A stretch of DNA of 64,000 nt from Pedobacter sp. AK013. Lineage in GTDB: Bacteria > Bacteroidota > Bacteroidia > Sphingobacteriales > Sphingobacteriaceae. A model generated the notes under the pieces. That model had not been told where the DNA came from, made no database searches, and saw only the letters and a program-made list of their open reading frames with translations. The stretch lies in the NCBI RefSeq assembly GCF_014205835.1, contig NZ_JACHCQ010000024.1, positions 48,318 through 112,317 on the forward strand, given 5' to 3'. Positions within the stretch are counted from its first letter, which is position 1, and each line of letters starts with the position of its first letter. The position numbers and the translations under genes were made by a program. Shown one piece after another: positions 49,747-58,389 of the stretch.

Positions 49747-51633
49747 ATGAGGTTTTTCCTATTCTTATTTTTTAGTTTATTCAGTTTTTATGTGTTTGCT
49801 CAGGGTTCGAACAATAAAAAAGCACAAAACTTTTTCGAAAAAGCAAATCCATTCATTCAAAAGCAAGACTATGCTTCAGCAGAACAGGCTTTAAAAAGTG
49901 CTGTTGAAGCCGATCCATTATTTCAAAATGCTTATGTATTGCTTGCTGGGGTCTACAAAGCGCAAAAAAAATATCAGGATGCCAGAACAGCTTACGAGAA
50001 AGCAATATTAATTAATAAAGCGCTAGCGCCTGAAGTAATTTATAGTCTCGCAGAAACAGAATTTGCTACGCAGGACTATCTAAAGGCGAAACAGCACTTC
50101 AGTGATTTTTTGATACAAGATTCTTCATCTGATCAAGCAAGAAGAGCTAAAAAATACCTTTTAGATTGCGATTTTGCTACCATTGCGATAAGGAAACCTG
50201 TAAAATATAGTCCAACAAATTTAGGCCAAGGTGTAAATACAACTGATGCTGAGTACTTTCCTGCAATAACTGCTGATGGAGAAACTTTGGTTTTTACCCG
50301 TCAGGTAAATGGCAATGAAGACTTTTGGTCTTCTCAGTTAAAAAACAATGTGTGGAGTCTAGCCACCCCGTTATCAAGCAAGATAAATACCACTAGATAT
50401 AATGAGGGTGCGCAAACCATTTCTCCTGATGGTAAGTATCTATTTTTTACGGGATGCAACCGCCCTGATGGTCTAGGTAGATGTGATATTTATGTTTCTC
50501 ACCGGGAAGGAAAAGATTGGGGTGAGCCCTATAATATTGGAGAACCAGTTAATTCTGAATTCTGGGAATCGCAACCCGCTATAAGCCCCGACGGGCGAAC
50601 ATTATATTTTATCAGTAACAGACCTGGTGGATCAGGCGGTTATGACATATGGAAAAGCACCATTACCGATGATGCGAAATGGGGACCCGCCATTAATCTT
50701 GGACCGGATATCAATACAGCTTTTGACGAGAATACGCCTTTTTTGCATGCAGATGGCAAAACGCTGTATTTTTCTTCTAATGGTTGGCCAGGTTTTGGAA
50801 ATAAAGACATTTATTATAGCAAACAGGGAAGCGATGGCAAATGGCAAAAACCTGTCAATATTGGCTATCCGATCAACTCTTTTGAAGACGAAAGCGGTTT
50901 GGTGGTAAGTGCTGATGGTAATTCAGGATTATTTTCATCAAATTTAAAAGGTGGTTATGGCTTGCAGGATATTTACAGTTTTGGCTTACCTGAATCAGCA
51001 AAACCTTCAAAAGTTTCTTACATAAAGGGCATTGTAAAGGATAAAGACACCAAAAAGACAATCGAAAGCAACGTACAGGTAATAGATTTGAAAACCAATA
51101 AAACTGTTTTTGATGATTATACCGATCCAGAAACTGGCCAGTTTTTAGCGGTAATGCCCATTGGAAGTAATTATTTATTTAATGTAAATGCCGAGGGTTA
51201 CCTGTTTTACTCAGAAAACTTCGAGCTTAAAGCGGGTGATATTAATAAACCTTACCAGATTGAAGTTTACATCGAAAAAATAAAACAAGGTGGCAATGTA
51301 ACCTTGAGAAATATTTTCTTCGATACCAATAAGTTTAATCTTTTACCTGCTTCTATTCGTGAACTGGATCTGTTAATCGATTTTTTGCATCAAAATGAAA
51401 ATATACAGATTGAGATTCAGGGGCATACCGATAATGTTGGCGATGACAAATTGAATAAAAAGTTATCTTTAAATCGGGCCAATGCTGTTTACGAATACCT
51501 GGTTAAAAACAGTATTGATGCAAAAAGACTTACTTTTAAAGGCTTCGGAGCCAGTAAACCTATCGCGGATAATAAAACTGAAATAGGGAGAAAAAATAAC
51601 CGCAGAACGTCGTTTGTGATTACAAAGGTTTAA
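49747..51633 (+). CDS. TPR-PD40-OmpA family outer-membrane/periplasmic protein
   Basis: A 628-residue protein with signal peptide (MRFFLFLFFSLFSFYVFA), TPR repeats (about 20-130; ADPLFQNAYVLLAGVYKAQKKYQDARTAY), PD40/WD40-like beta-propeller units (about 170-410; five or so AISPDGRTLYFISNRPGGSGGYDIW), a carboxypeptidase-like domain (about 420-510) and a C-terminal OmpA domain (about 520-628; IQIEIQGHTDNVGDD) that binds peptidoglycan. This build is common in Bacteroidota, sometimes beside gliding or type IX secretion genes; here no such genes are nearby. It starts 38 bp after queE. Confidence 0.92.
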   Translation: MRFFLFLFFSLFSFYVFAQGSNNKKAQNFFEKANPFIQKQDYASAEQALKSAVEADPLFQNAYVLLAGVYKAQKKYQDARTAYEKAILINKALAPEVIYSLAETEFATQDYLKAKQHFSDFLIQDSSSDQARRAKKYLLDCDFATIAIRKPVKYSPTNLGQGVNTTDAEYFPAITADGETLVFTRQVNGNEDFWSSQLKNNVWSLATPLSSKINTTRYNEGAQTISPDGKYLFFTGCNRPDGLGRCDIYVSHREGKDWGEPYNIGEPVNSEFWESQPAISPDGRTLYFISNRPGGSGGYDIWKSTITDDAKWGPAINLGPDINTAFDENTPFLHADGKTLYFSSNGWPGFGNKDIYYSKQGSDGKWQKPVNIGYPINSFEDESGLVVSADGNSGLFSSNLKGGYGLQDIYSFGLPESAKPSKVSYIKGIVKDKDTKKTIESNVQVIDLKTNKTVFDDYTDPETGQFLAVMPIGSNYLFNVNAEGYLFYSENFELKAGDINKPYQIEVYIEKIKQGGNVTLRNIFFDTNKFNLLPASIRELDLLIDFLHQNENIQIEIQGHTDNVGDDKLNKKLSLNRANAVYEYLVKNSIDAKRLTFKGFGASKPIADNKTEIGRKNNRRTSFVITKV

Positions 51634-51931
51634 TTTTTCTCGAGGCCTTCTCTATTCAGAATTTGTTTCAGAATCCCCACTAAGTTATAAAACAGATTGT
51701 ACCATATGTTGTAATTCATATCGATTTTGACGCATTGAGCCTTTCGAGACTATTTAAATAGGCCCTTTCGACAAGCGCTCTGCAGAAGTCCTCTGGACAG
51801 GATGACAATTTTATTATAGCAATCCGGAAATCAGATCTTTTCTATCGGGCAATATTTTCATGTAACTCCTTAGAAACAAACCATTAACAAAATAATTTTC
51901 AAAATGCTCAACCAATTTATACTTTTATAAC
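51634..51931. other. 298-bp intergenic region with REP sequence
   Basis: No gene seen. Between 51740 and 51810 are GCCTTTCGAGAC, CCCTTTCGACAAGCGCTCTG and CAGGATGACAA, the CTTTCGACAAGC repeat family also found at 58281-58332. Confidence 0.6.
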
Positions 51932-52582
51932 ATGGACAACGTAAAACCACTACCCGATCTATCAGCAGAAGAACAACGTGTTTTAGGCTCATTAATAGAA
52001 AAAAGCCGCACTACGCCCGATTATTACCCAATGACTTTAAATAGTTTAACGGCTGCATGTAACCAAAAAAGTTCGAGAAATCCTGTAGTAAATTACGACG
52101 AGGAAACCATAACTTTAACGCTAAACCAACTTAAAATAAAAGGTTTAATTTCAACTGCCACAGGTGGATCAAGCCGCGCAACCAAATACAAACATAATCT
52201 GGCCATTGTTTATCCTTTATTGCCTTCAGAGTTAGCTATAATCTGTCTTTTGCTTTTACGCGGACCGTTAACGCCCGGCGAAATTAATAGCAATTCGGGA
52301 AGATTATATGAATTTGAAAGTATTGAAGAGGTCTTGGAGCAGCTTCAAAAATTATCAGATGAAGCGCCTGCATTTGTAAAGCAGCAGGCAAAGAAAGCTG
52401 GTCAGAAAGAAGCACGTTTTGTTCATCTTTTAGGCGAGCAGGCTGAAACCACCACAACGCCTGAAACGGAAACAATAGCCGTTTCACCGTTTGATTCTAC
52501 TGAACTTGAAAACAGAATAGAAAAACTAGAACTCGAAGTAGAAGAACTAAAAGAACTGGTTAATTTGTTGATGGATAAGTAG
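51932..52582 (+). CDS. YceH family protein (DUF480)
   Basis: A 216-residue cytoplasmic protein of two winged-helix-like domains. DLSAEEQRVLGSLIEKSRTTPDYYPMTLNSLTAACNQKSSRNPVV is the unmistakable YceH/DUF480 N-terminus; a second similar domain follows (LAIICLLLLRGPLTPGEINSNSGRLYEFESIEEVLEQL) and a coiled-coil tail ends it (ENRIEKLELEVEELKELVNLL). Function is unknown; DNA binding is suggested by fold. It stands alone. Confidence 0.93.
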   Translation: MDNVKPLPDLSAEEQRVLGSLIEKSRTTPDYYPMTLNSLTAACNQKSSRNPVVNYDEETITLTLNQLKIKGLISTATGGSSRATKYKHNLAIVYPLLPSELAIICLLLLRGPLTPGEINSNSGRLYEFESIEEVLEQLQKLSDEAPAFVKQQAKKAGQKEARFVHLLGEQAETTTTPETETIAVSPFDSTELENRIEKLELEVEELKELVNLLMDK

Positions 52583-52851
52583 GTTCACTGGTTCATTTGC
52601 CATTTTTTGTTGGTTTTCCACCCGCAGTTATAACTAAAGCGGGTTAGTCTGAGCGTAATCGAAGAATTTCTGTGTTAATTGAAGTAACTACGAAGAAGTA
52701 TGCAAGTAAAAGCTTCTCGCTGCTAAAAGATTCTTTCATTGCGTTCAGAATGACAGAAAGTAATTTTAGAGACAGCACAATTAAAACTACAATCATAGAA
52801 AAAGTGCCTGGCGATTAGCCAAGCACTATCCAATATGGCCGATAAAACTAA
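52583..52851. other. Intergenic region between convergent yceH-like gene and fabF
   Basis: Repeat words GGTTCATTTGCCATT and TCAGAATGACAGAAAG (52740-52760) and the fabF terminator. No gene seen. Confidence 0.55.
52797..52827 (-). terminator. Intrinsic terminator of fabF
   Basis: Minus strand: AGTGCTTGGC, loop TAATC, GCCAGGCACT, then TTTTTC. Ten-bp arms with one mismatch. Confidence 0.82.
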
Positions 52852-54102
52852 TTAAGCCTCATACTTTTTAAAAATAGTACTCGCGGTATGCCCGCCAAAA
52901 CCAAATGTGTTATTTAAAACATAATTGATCTCCTTTTTAATACTTTCTCCTAACACAAAATTTAATCCTTTTGGAATATTTTCATCCAGATTTTTAGTGT
53001 TAATGGTAGGCGGAATTATATTATCTCTGATTGATAAAATACTGATTAAACTCTCAACAGCACCGGCAGCACCTAATAAATGTCCTGTCATAGATTTTGT
53101 TGCACCAATGATCACAGGTAAGCCTTTAAAAACAGTATTAATTGCCTGTAGCTCACTTAAATCACCCAATCCAGTCGAAGTGGCGTGTGCATTAATATAG
53201 TCGATTTTATCTGCAGTAATCCCTGCATCTTTTAATGCTTTTGACATCCCTAAAGCTGCACCAACCCCATCAGGTGGTGTTCCGGTTAAGTGATATGCAT
53301 CAGCTGCCATTCCACCACCAATAATCTCGGCATAAATATGTGCACCACGAGCTAAAGCATGATCCAGATCTTCTAAAACCAATGCACCTGCCCCCTCGCT
53401 CATCACAAAACCATCTCTGTCGGCATCAAATGGTTTTGAAGCACCTTGAGGATCATCATTGTTTTTTGATAAAGCCTGAGCGGCATTAAAGCCACCTACG
53501 GATGATTTGGTGAGCGCGGCTTCAGAACCACCGGCAATCATTACACTTGCTTTGCCTAAACGAATGGTATCGAAAGCATTAATAATAGCAGTATTAGACG
53601 ATGCACAAGCAGATACCGTACAATAATTCGGCCCACGTAATTTATGGCGGATCGAAATGGCTCCTGCGGCAATATCAACAATCATTTTCGGGATAAAAAA
53701 TGGGCTGAACCTAGGCGTACCATCACCTGCATGAAATTCTTCCAGCTGTGCTTCGAAAGTACCGATACCACCGTTCCCTGTTGCCCAGATTACACCAACT
53801 TCAGCCAATTCATTATCGCTCATAGCGCTAAAATCCAAGCCCGAGTCTTTTATCGCCTGATCGCTTGAACCAATGGCGTATTGGGTAAACAGATCAAACT
53901 TTTTAATTTCCTTTTTATCAAGGTATGTTTCAGGATTAAAATCCTTTACTTCGCCTGCAAAATGAGTTTTAAATTTACCCGAATCAAATTTTGTAATGAG
54001 ACCAATACCACTTTTCCCAGCTAATATCTGTTGCCAAAAATGCTCAACGGTATTACCTAACGGTGTTATTGCACCTAAACCTGTTACTACTACTCTTTTC
54101 AT
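52852..54102 (-). CDS. fabF: 3-oxoacyl-[acyl-carrier-protein] synthase II
   Basis: Elongating ketosynthase of fatty acid synthesis. The 416 residues begin MKRVVVTGLGAITPLGN; catalytic Cys in TVSACASSN (about residue 163), His in INAHATST (about 303) and His in MTGHLLGAAG (about 340), and NNTFGFGGHT near the end: the complete C-H-H triad. Length is standard for FabF rather than FabB. No acpP lies upstream. A long 5' UTR with a 17-bp stem precedes it (see 54126-54225). Confidence 0.97.
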   Translation of the reverse strand: MKRVVVTGLGAITPLGNTVEHFWQQILAGKSGIGLITKFDSGKFKTHFAGEVKDFNPETYLDKKEIKKFDLFTQYAIGSSDQAIKDSGLDFSAMSDNELAEVGVIWATGNGGIGTFEAQLEEFHAGDGTPRFSPFFIPKMIVDIAAGAISIRHKLRGPNYCTVSACASSNTAIINAFDTIRLGKASVMIAGGSEAALTKSSVGGFNAAQALSKNNDDPQGASKPFDADRDGFVMSEGAGALVLEDLDHALARGAHIYAEIIGGGMAADAYHLTGTPPDGVGAALGMSKALKDAGITADKIDYINAHATSTGLGDLSELQAINTVFKGLPVIIGATKSMTGHLLGAAGAVESLISILSIRDNIIPPTINTKNLDENIPKGLNFVLGESIKKEINYVLNNTFGFGGHTASTIFKKYEA

Positions 54103-54125
54103 TTTATTGTTTTTTAGTCAATCCC

Positions 54126-54225
54126 CCTGGATAAAAATCAACTTTAATTATCCAAAAGGCATTTTAATATAGCAGGAATAGCTGCAAAGCCCCTATCGTT
54201 TCATTAAAGTTGATGTAAACCCAGG
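54126..54225 (-). promoter_or_regulatory. Structured leader RNA candidate upstream of fabF
   Basis: CCTGG (54126-54130) and ATCAACTTTAAT (54137-54148) pair with ATTAAAGTTGAT (54203-54214) and CCAGG (54221-54225); the two stems are parted by a symmetric 6x6 internal loop and enclose 54 bases. A minus-strand TACTTTCG (54244-54251) may be the -7 box, giving a leader of about 135 bases that includes the whole structure. Confidence 0.55.
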
Positions 54226-54320
54226 ATTTACACTTAACGCCGCGAAAGTAACAATTCCTGTATTTAAAACCGTCATCTAAATGGAAACAACAATTTCTTT
54301 AGCTTTCCTGCTATATCATT

Positions 54321-55091
54321 TTAATGCTCAACAGAATCGATCCAGGCTTTTCTATTTGCATTCATTACATTTAAAGCATCAACCGGCGACTGTCTGAACA
54401 ATTCGTAAATCTTTGCGGTATCGCCCACCCTGATTTCAAATTCATCATTAGCTAGCGCAGCTAAGAGCTCGTCGGCCACAACCGAAGGTTTAATCCCGTT
54501 ATGTCCGCCAATTTCTTTCGAAAACTCAGTATCAACTAATGGTGGCATCAATTCAAAAACTTTAACAGTTGTTTCTTCTAAACTTAACCTTAATGAAGTG
54601 CTGTAAGAATGTAATGCTGCTTTACTGGCCGCATAAGTTGGCAAAGTAATCCCCGGCACATAAGCAACTATAGATGATACGTTTACGATAGCTGAAGCTT
54701 CCTGCTGTTTTAGCACAGGCAATAACTTTTGGTTAATTCTGATGATAGACAGGTAGTTGGTTAACATTTCATCTTCTGCGTTAGCAAAGGCATCCTGGTT
54801 TGGATCGGCCAAACTGTAGAGCAACGCTCTTCCTGCGTTATTGATCACGATATTCAATTTAGGAAATTCGGCTTTGATGCGACTTACCAGTTGATCTACA
54901 TCTTCAGCTTTGCTCACATCAGAAAGAATAGTGGTTACATTTTGTAATGATACAGCAGCTGCATCAAGCCTTTCCTGGTTTCTGCCAGTAATAATAACAT
55001 GGTTATCCAAAGCAGTTAACTGTTTTGCAATTTCTAAACCGATACCAGCTGTTCCGCCGATCAATAAAACGGTATTTTGTGAAGTTTTCAT
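54321..55091 (-). CDS. Short-chain dehydrogenase (DltE-like)
   Basis: NAD(P)-dependent oxidoreductase of 256 residues, cytoplasmic. Cofactor motif TVLLIGGTAGIGLEIAKQL (TGxxxGIG type, here GGTAGIG), INNAGRA, and catalytic YAASKAAL with a Ser in NVSSIVAYVPG upstream: Ser-Tyr-Lys complete. The build is that of the DltE/SDR5 group whose substrate is unclear. It lies 13 bp after the thioesterase and belongs to the TetR-led operon (TetR, thioesterase, SDR, all minus). Its regulator is likely that TetR. Confidence 0.9.
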   Translation of the reverse strand: MKTSQNTVLLIGGTAGIGLEIAKQLTALDNHVIITGRNQERLDAAAVSLQNVTTILSDVSKAEDVDQLVSRIKAEFPKLNIVINNAGRALLYSLADPNQDAFANAEDEMLTNYLSIIRINQKLLPVLKQQEASAIVNVSSIVAYVPGITLPTYAASKAALHSYSTSLRLSLEETTVKVFELMPPLVDTEFSKEIGGHNGIKPSVVADELLAALANDEFEIRVGDTAKIYELFRQSPVDALNVMNANRKAWIDSVEH

Positions 55092-55104
55092 TTTATATTT
55101 TTTT

Positions 55105-55590
55105 TTAAAATTTTAAGATTAAACAAGTGCTCACTGCGTGAGCATAAACGGTATTATTTTCATCTAGTAATTGTGCTTCCACTAAGGCTGTACGGCCTCC
55201 AAGATTGATTACTTTACCTGTGGTTTTTAATTTTCCTGTTTGGATGGTAACGGCTTTTAGGAAATTTACCTTAAGCTCTAAGGTGGTATATCCTTTTCCA
55301 GCTTGTAACAGCGAGTGCACAGAACAGCCCATAGCTGAATCTAAAATAGCTGTGATTACTCCGCCATGCACGGTACCTATTGGGTTGTAATGAAATTCCT
55401 GAGGGATGAATTCGAAAACGACATTACCCTTTTCGATTATACTTACACTAAAATCTAAAGTATACAACAATGGTGGCAAAGGAAATGTATGATCACTCAT
55501 GGCTTTCAGATAATCAATACCATCCATTTGCATGGCTTCCTTGGCTCCTTTAATAGGGTCTTCCCAACTTATTGTTCTGGTTCTTTTCAT
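55105..55590 (-). CDS. PaaI-family thioesterase
   Basis: Hot-dog-fold acyl-CoA thioesterase of 161 residues. The FHYNPIGTVHGGVITAILDSAMGCSVHSLL stretch is the PaaI signature, with HGG and the catalytic Asp in ILDSAMG; KGYTTLELKVNFLKAV follows. A palindrome ATACCAATCGGTAT lies 7 bp upstream of the start (55597-55610), matching one before the TetR gene, so it is likely repressed by that TetR. Next gene: SDR. Substrate unknown. Confidence 0.9.
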   Translation of the reverse strand: MKRTRTISWEDPIKGAKEAMQMDGIDYLKAMSDHTFPLPPLLYTLDFSVSIIEKGNVVFEFIPQEFHYNPIGTVHGGVITAILDSAMGCSVHSLLQAGKGYTTLELKVNFLKAVTIQTGKLKTTGKVINLGGRTALVEAQLLDENNTVYAHAVSTCLILKF

Positions 55591-55596
55591 AATAAA

Positions 55597-55610
55597 ATAC
55601 CAATCGGTAT
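55597..55610. promoter_or_regulatory. TetR operator candidate, thioesterase promoter
   Basis: ATACCAATCGGTAT, inverted ATACC/GGTAT around AATC. The same 14-mer lies in the TetR gene's own promoter at 56244-56257. Confidence 0.7.
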
Positions 55611-55628
55611 ATTTTTGTTTAAAAATTT

Positions 55629-56216
55629 TTAGCCAAGACTATTGATATATTTTTTTAACGAATCCATAATTAAATTCCAGTGCGCAGGTTTTGCGGTAAG
55701 CCTCGAAATCATAATCCCACCTTCTATTATGGCAATAATAGTTAGCGCAACCTGCTCTGGATTGTGATCTGCATTGATTTCATTAGCAGAAATACCTGTT
55801 TCAATCAATTTAGCAATTTTATTTTTCCAGCCTAAAACTGCCCTCAAAACTTTTTCCCGCAATTGGGGATGGGTATCATCAGCGTCAACTGCGGTATTTA
55901 AAACAGGACAACCTCCTTCTGATACTGAACCATCGATAAATTTCTGGTAAATATTGATGTACACCAAAAGCTTATCCTTTACACCGACTTGTTTGTTCAT
56001 GTCAGCATCTATCCTTGATGAAACATTTTTCAGGTTATAATCAAATGCCGCCAATGCCACTTCATCTTTATTAGCGAAATTGCCATAAATACTGCCTTTG
56101 GTTAAACCCGTAGCAGCGGTAATATCATTTAAAGAGGTACCCGCATAACCCTTCATATTAAAAATAGGTGCTGTTCGCTCTACAATGAAATTTCTCGTTT
56201 TTTCTGCCTTAGTCAT
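55629..56216 (-). CDS. TetR-family transcriptional regulator
   Basis: Ligand-responsive repressor of 195 residues. N-terminal HTH (about 10-55): FNMKGYAGTSLNDITAATGLTKGSIYGNFANKDEVALAAF, a standard TetR DNA-binding stretch; the C-terminal part is helical and divergent (TetR_C type), as usual. The last helix carries SRLTAKPAHWNLIMDSL. Its own -7 box TATATTTG overlaps a palindrome identical in core to the one before the thioesterase, so it probably represses itself and the two genes downstream. Confidence 0.94.
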   Translation of the reverse strand: MTKAEKTRNFIVERTAPIFNMKGYAGTSLNDITAATGLTKGSIYGNFANKDEVALAAFDYNLKNVSSRIDADMNKQVGVKDKLLVYINIYQKFIDGSVSEGGCPVLNTAVDADDTHPQLREKVLRAVLGWKNKIAKLIETGISANEINADHNPEQVALTIIAIIEGGIMISRLTAKPAHWNLIMDSLKKYINSLG

Positions 56217-56236
56217 GCTCTTTTAAATTGACAGCA

Positions 56237-56259
56237 CAAATATATACCAATCGGTATAT
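56237..56259 (-). promoter_or_regulatory. TetR promoter with overlapping operator
   Basis: -7 box TATATTTG (minus strand, 56237-56244) overlaps the palindrome ATATACCAATCGGTATAT (56242-56259), 7-bp perfect arms about AATC. Binding would block RNA polymerase: classic autorepression geometry. Confidence 0.72.
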
Positions 56260-56350
56260 TTAATGCAAGTATTTTTATCATCGCAATCTCCTTTTAATTT
56301 CAGGCCTGGCTTTCGTCAATTGCAGTAATTTATTTTACGTTTGAATTTTG

Positions 56351-56358
56351 TAACTTTG
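56351..56358 (+). promoter_or_regulatory. -7 box (TAACTTTG) of the AraC-family gene
   Basis: TAACTTTG matches TAnnTTTG and is only 4 bp from the ATG at 56363, so a leaderless transcript is expected. Confidence 0.5.
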
Positions 56359-56362
56359 ACAT

Positions 56363-57274
56363 ATGAACAAACCAGAAACCATTGAAGATTTTTACCAGAA
56401 CAAATTTAAGTTCCTGCCAGATAACTTACAGAATGGTGTAGGCCATTTTAACGTTTTTAAGCTGGAAGATTGTTTAAGGGATGATCATAAACCTATGAGT
56501 TATAACCGCAGGGATTATTACAAAATCTGCCTTACCCGCGGCCATAACGTTTACCACTATGCAGACAAGAGTATCGAGATTAACGGTACAGCTTTAATCT
56601 TTTTTAATCCACTTGTACCTTATACATGGGAACTGGCCAGTGGCAAACAAAGTGAGGTGACGGGCTATTTCTGTATTTTTACAGAAGCTTTTTTTACCGG
56701 AAAGATCCGCGGAAACATTAGCGATTTGCCAATGTTTACCCATGGAGGAAAACCTGCATACATTTTGAATGAACAGCAGGACAAGCAAATAGAAACTATT
56801 TTCTCAAAAATGTTTGAGGAAATTAACACCGATTATATCTATAAATATGACCTGTTACGCAATTACATTACAGAAATTACACATTTTGCATTAAAAACAG
56901 AGCCATCAGAAAATTTATTCAAACATACTGATGCCAACACCAGGATTACTTCTGTCTTTACAGAATTACTGGAGCGGCAATTCCCTATCGAAACCACTAC
57001 CCAAAGGTTTACCATGCGCTCGGCCAAAGACTATGCTTCACAGCTTTCGGTACATGTAAACCACTTAAACCGTGCAATAAAAGAAACAACTGGCAAAACC
57101 ACTACGCATTATATTACTGAACGTTTATTAAGCGAAGCTAAAGCTTTACTTAAACATACAGACTGGAATATATCGGAAATAGGTTATTGCCTGGGATTTG
57201 AAGAACCTACCCATTTTAACAACTTTTTCAAAAAACTGACCAACCATACCCCTACTTCTTACCGAATTGTTTGA
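56363..57274 (+). CDS. AraC-family transcriptional regulator
   Basis: A 303-residue activator. The N-terminal half (about 1-170) is a cupin-like ligand/dimer domain; the C-terminal half (about 200-303) has the two HTH units of HTH_18: AKDYASQLSVHVNHLNRAIKETTGKTTTHYI, then WNISEIGYCLGFEEPTHFNNFFKKLTNHTPTSYR. Two direct repeats with 21-bp phasing overlap its 3' end and lie before the SDR gene (57270-57305), so the SDR at 57357 is its probable target. Confidence 0.93.
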   Translation: MNKPETIEDFYQNKFKFLPDNLQNGVGHFNVFKLEDCLRDDHKPMSYNRRDYYKICLTRGHNVYHYADKSIEINGTALIFFNPLVPYTWELASGKQSEVTGYFCIFTEAFFTGKIRGNISDLPMFTHGGKPAYILNEQQDKQIETIFSKMFEEINTDYIYKYDLLRNYITEITHFALKTEPSENLFKHTDANTRITSVFTELLERQFPIETTTQRFTMRSAKDYASQLSVHVNHLNRAIKETTGKTTTHYITERLLSEAKALLKHTDWNISEIGYCLGFEEPTHFNNFFKKLTNHTPTSYRIV

Positions 57275-57305
57275 ATTTCGTAATCATCAGTTTGATTAAC
57301 GTAAT
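57270..57305 (+). promoter_or_regulatory. Tandem direct repeats, AraC-type operator candidate
   Basis: TTTGAATTTCGTAAT (57270-57284) and TTTGATTAACGTAAT (57291-57305): consensus TTTGAnTnnCGTAAT, 12 of 15 alike, start to start 21 bp (two helical turns). AraC proteins bind such direct repeats. The -7 box of the SDR gene is 22 bp downstream, and no -33 box is seen, as at activator-dependent promoters. Confidence 0.65.
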
Positions 57306-57326
57306 AAAGCGAATTCATCTGCCCCG

Positions 57327-57334
57327 TAATTTTG
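57327..57334 (+). promoter_or_regulatory. -7 box (TAATTTTG) of the SDR gene
   Basis: TAATTTTG fits TAnnTTTG; start codon at 57357, so a leader of about 20 bases is expected. Confidence 0.55.
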
Positions 57335-57356
57335 TCTTAACAAAAAGGATAAAACT

Positions 57357-58196
57357 ATGGGCAAGAAAAAAGTTTGGTTTATTACCGGAGCTTCAAAGGG
57401 CTTAGGATTAAGTTTAGTTCATCAGTTGTTAAATGCTGGTCAATATGTTGCGGCCACATCAAGAAATATTGGTGAACTTAAAAAAGCAGTAAATAATGAT
57501 AGTGGAAAATTCCTTCCACTAGCCGTTAACCTGGCCGAAGAAAAAAGCGTTGAGAATGCAATAAAGACAACCATCACTAAATTCGAAAGAATCGATGTTG
57601 TGATCAATAATGCAGGTTACGGAATCGGGGGAAGCATTGAAGAGCTTAGCGACGCGGAAACGCGCAGTAGTTTTGATGTTAACGTTTTCGGAACATTAAA
57701 TGTCATCAGAAAAGCTTCACCATATTTAAGGGCGCAACGAGCAGGGCACATCATTAACATCGCATCAATTGCAGGCATCGCAGGCGCAACAGGCTGGGCG
57801 GTATATGCGGCAGCAAAATCGGCTGTGATTGCACTCTCGGAAGTATCAGCTGAAGACCTCAAAGAATTCGGCATAAAAGTAACTGTTGTGGCTCCAGGCG
57901 CATTCAGAACGAGTTTCTTAACTGCTGATTCGCTAATTTTGGCAGCCAATCCTATTGCCGAATATGAAGAAGTACGGGCAACACACGGCAAATACCTAAA
58001 AATGGACGGTCAGCAGATCGGCGATCCTGAGAAAGCTGCTGCTGCAATGATCTCATTGGCAAGCATGCCAAATCCACCACTTCATTTACTTTTAGGGAAC
58101 GACGCATTCCAAAGAGCAAACAACAAGTTAGAATCGCTTCAGAAGGAATTTAAAGACTGGAGACCTATTACAATTTCAACCGATTTCGACAATTAA
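57357..58196 (+). CDS. Short-chain dehydrogenase/reductase (SDR), copy 1
   Basis: Rossmann-fold oxidoreductase of 279 residues. Motifs: VWFITGASKGLGLSLV (TGxxxGxG, NADP-type Arg in ATSRN), VVINNAGYG (NNAG), IASIAGIAG, and YAAAKSAV (YxxxK). The C-terminal half has PNPPLHLLLGNDA, typical of a large Bacteroidota/Actinobacteria group used on unknown alcohols or ketones. It is probably controlled by the AraC gene upstream. A close paralogue follows at 58390. Confidence 0.92.
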   Translation: MGKKKVWFITGASKGLGLSLVHQLLNAGQYVAATSRNIGELKKAVNNDSGKFLPLAVNLAEEKSVENAIKTTITKFERIDVVINNAGYGIGGSIEELSDAETRSSFDVNVFGTLNVIRKASPYLRAQRAGHIINIASIAGIAGATGWAVYAAAKSAVIALSEVSAEDLKEFGIKVTVVAPGAFRTSFLTADSLILAANPIAEYEEVRATHGKYLKMDGQQIGDPEKAAAAMISLASMPNPPLHLLLGNDAFQRANNKLESLQKEFKDWRPITISTDFDN

Positions 58197-58280
58197 TCAA
58201 ATGCTAATGGCGAATGAGCAAGCGAAAGAGGTTGTTTTATAATTATAGAATTGTCATCCTCTCCAAAGAACTCCTGCGAA

Positions 58281-58332
58281 GAGCTTGTCGAAGAACCTGC
58301 CATAAAACTGTTTAAGGCGTTTCGACAAGCTC
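58281..58332. repeat. REP hairpin, CTTGTCGAA type
   Basis: GAGCTTGTCGAA (58281-58292) and TTCGACAAGCTC (58321-58332), perfect 12-bp arms, 28-bp loop, between two SDR genes. Preceded by TTGTCATCCTCTCC; relatives lie at 51760-51810 and 17255-17305. Confidence 0.7.
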
Positions 58333-58389
58333 AAACTGAGAAACATCGGGATACAACCTCAATAAACATTTCATTCTAAAAAAAATATC

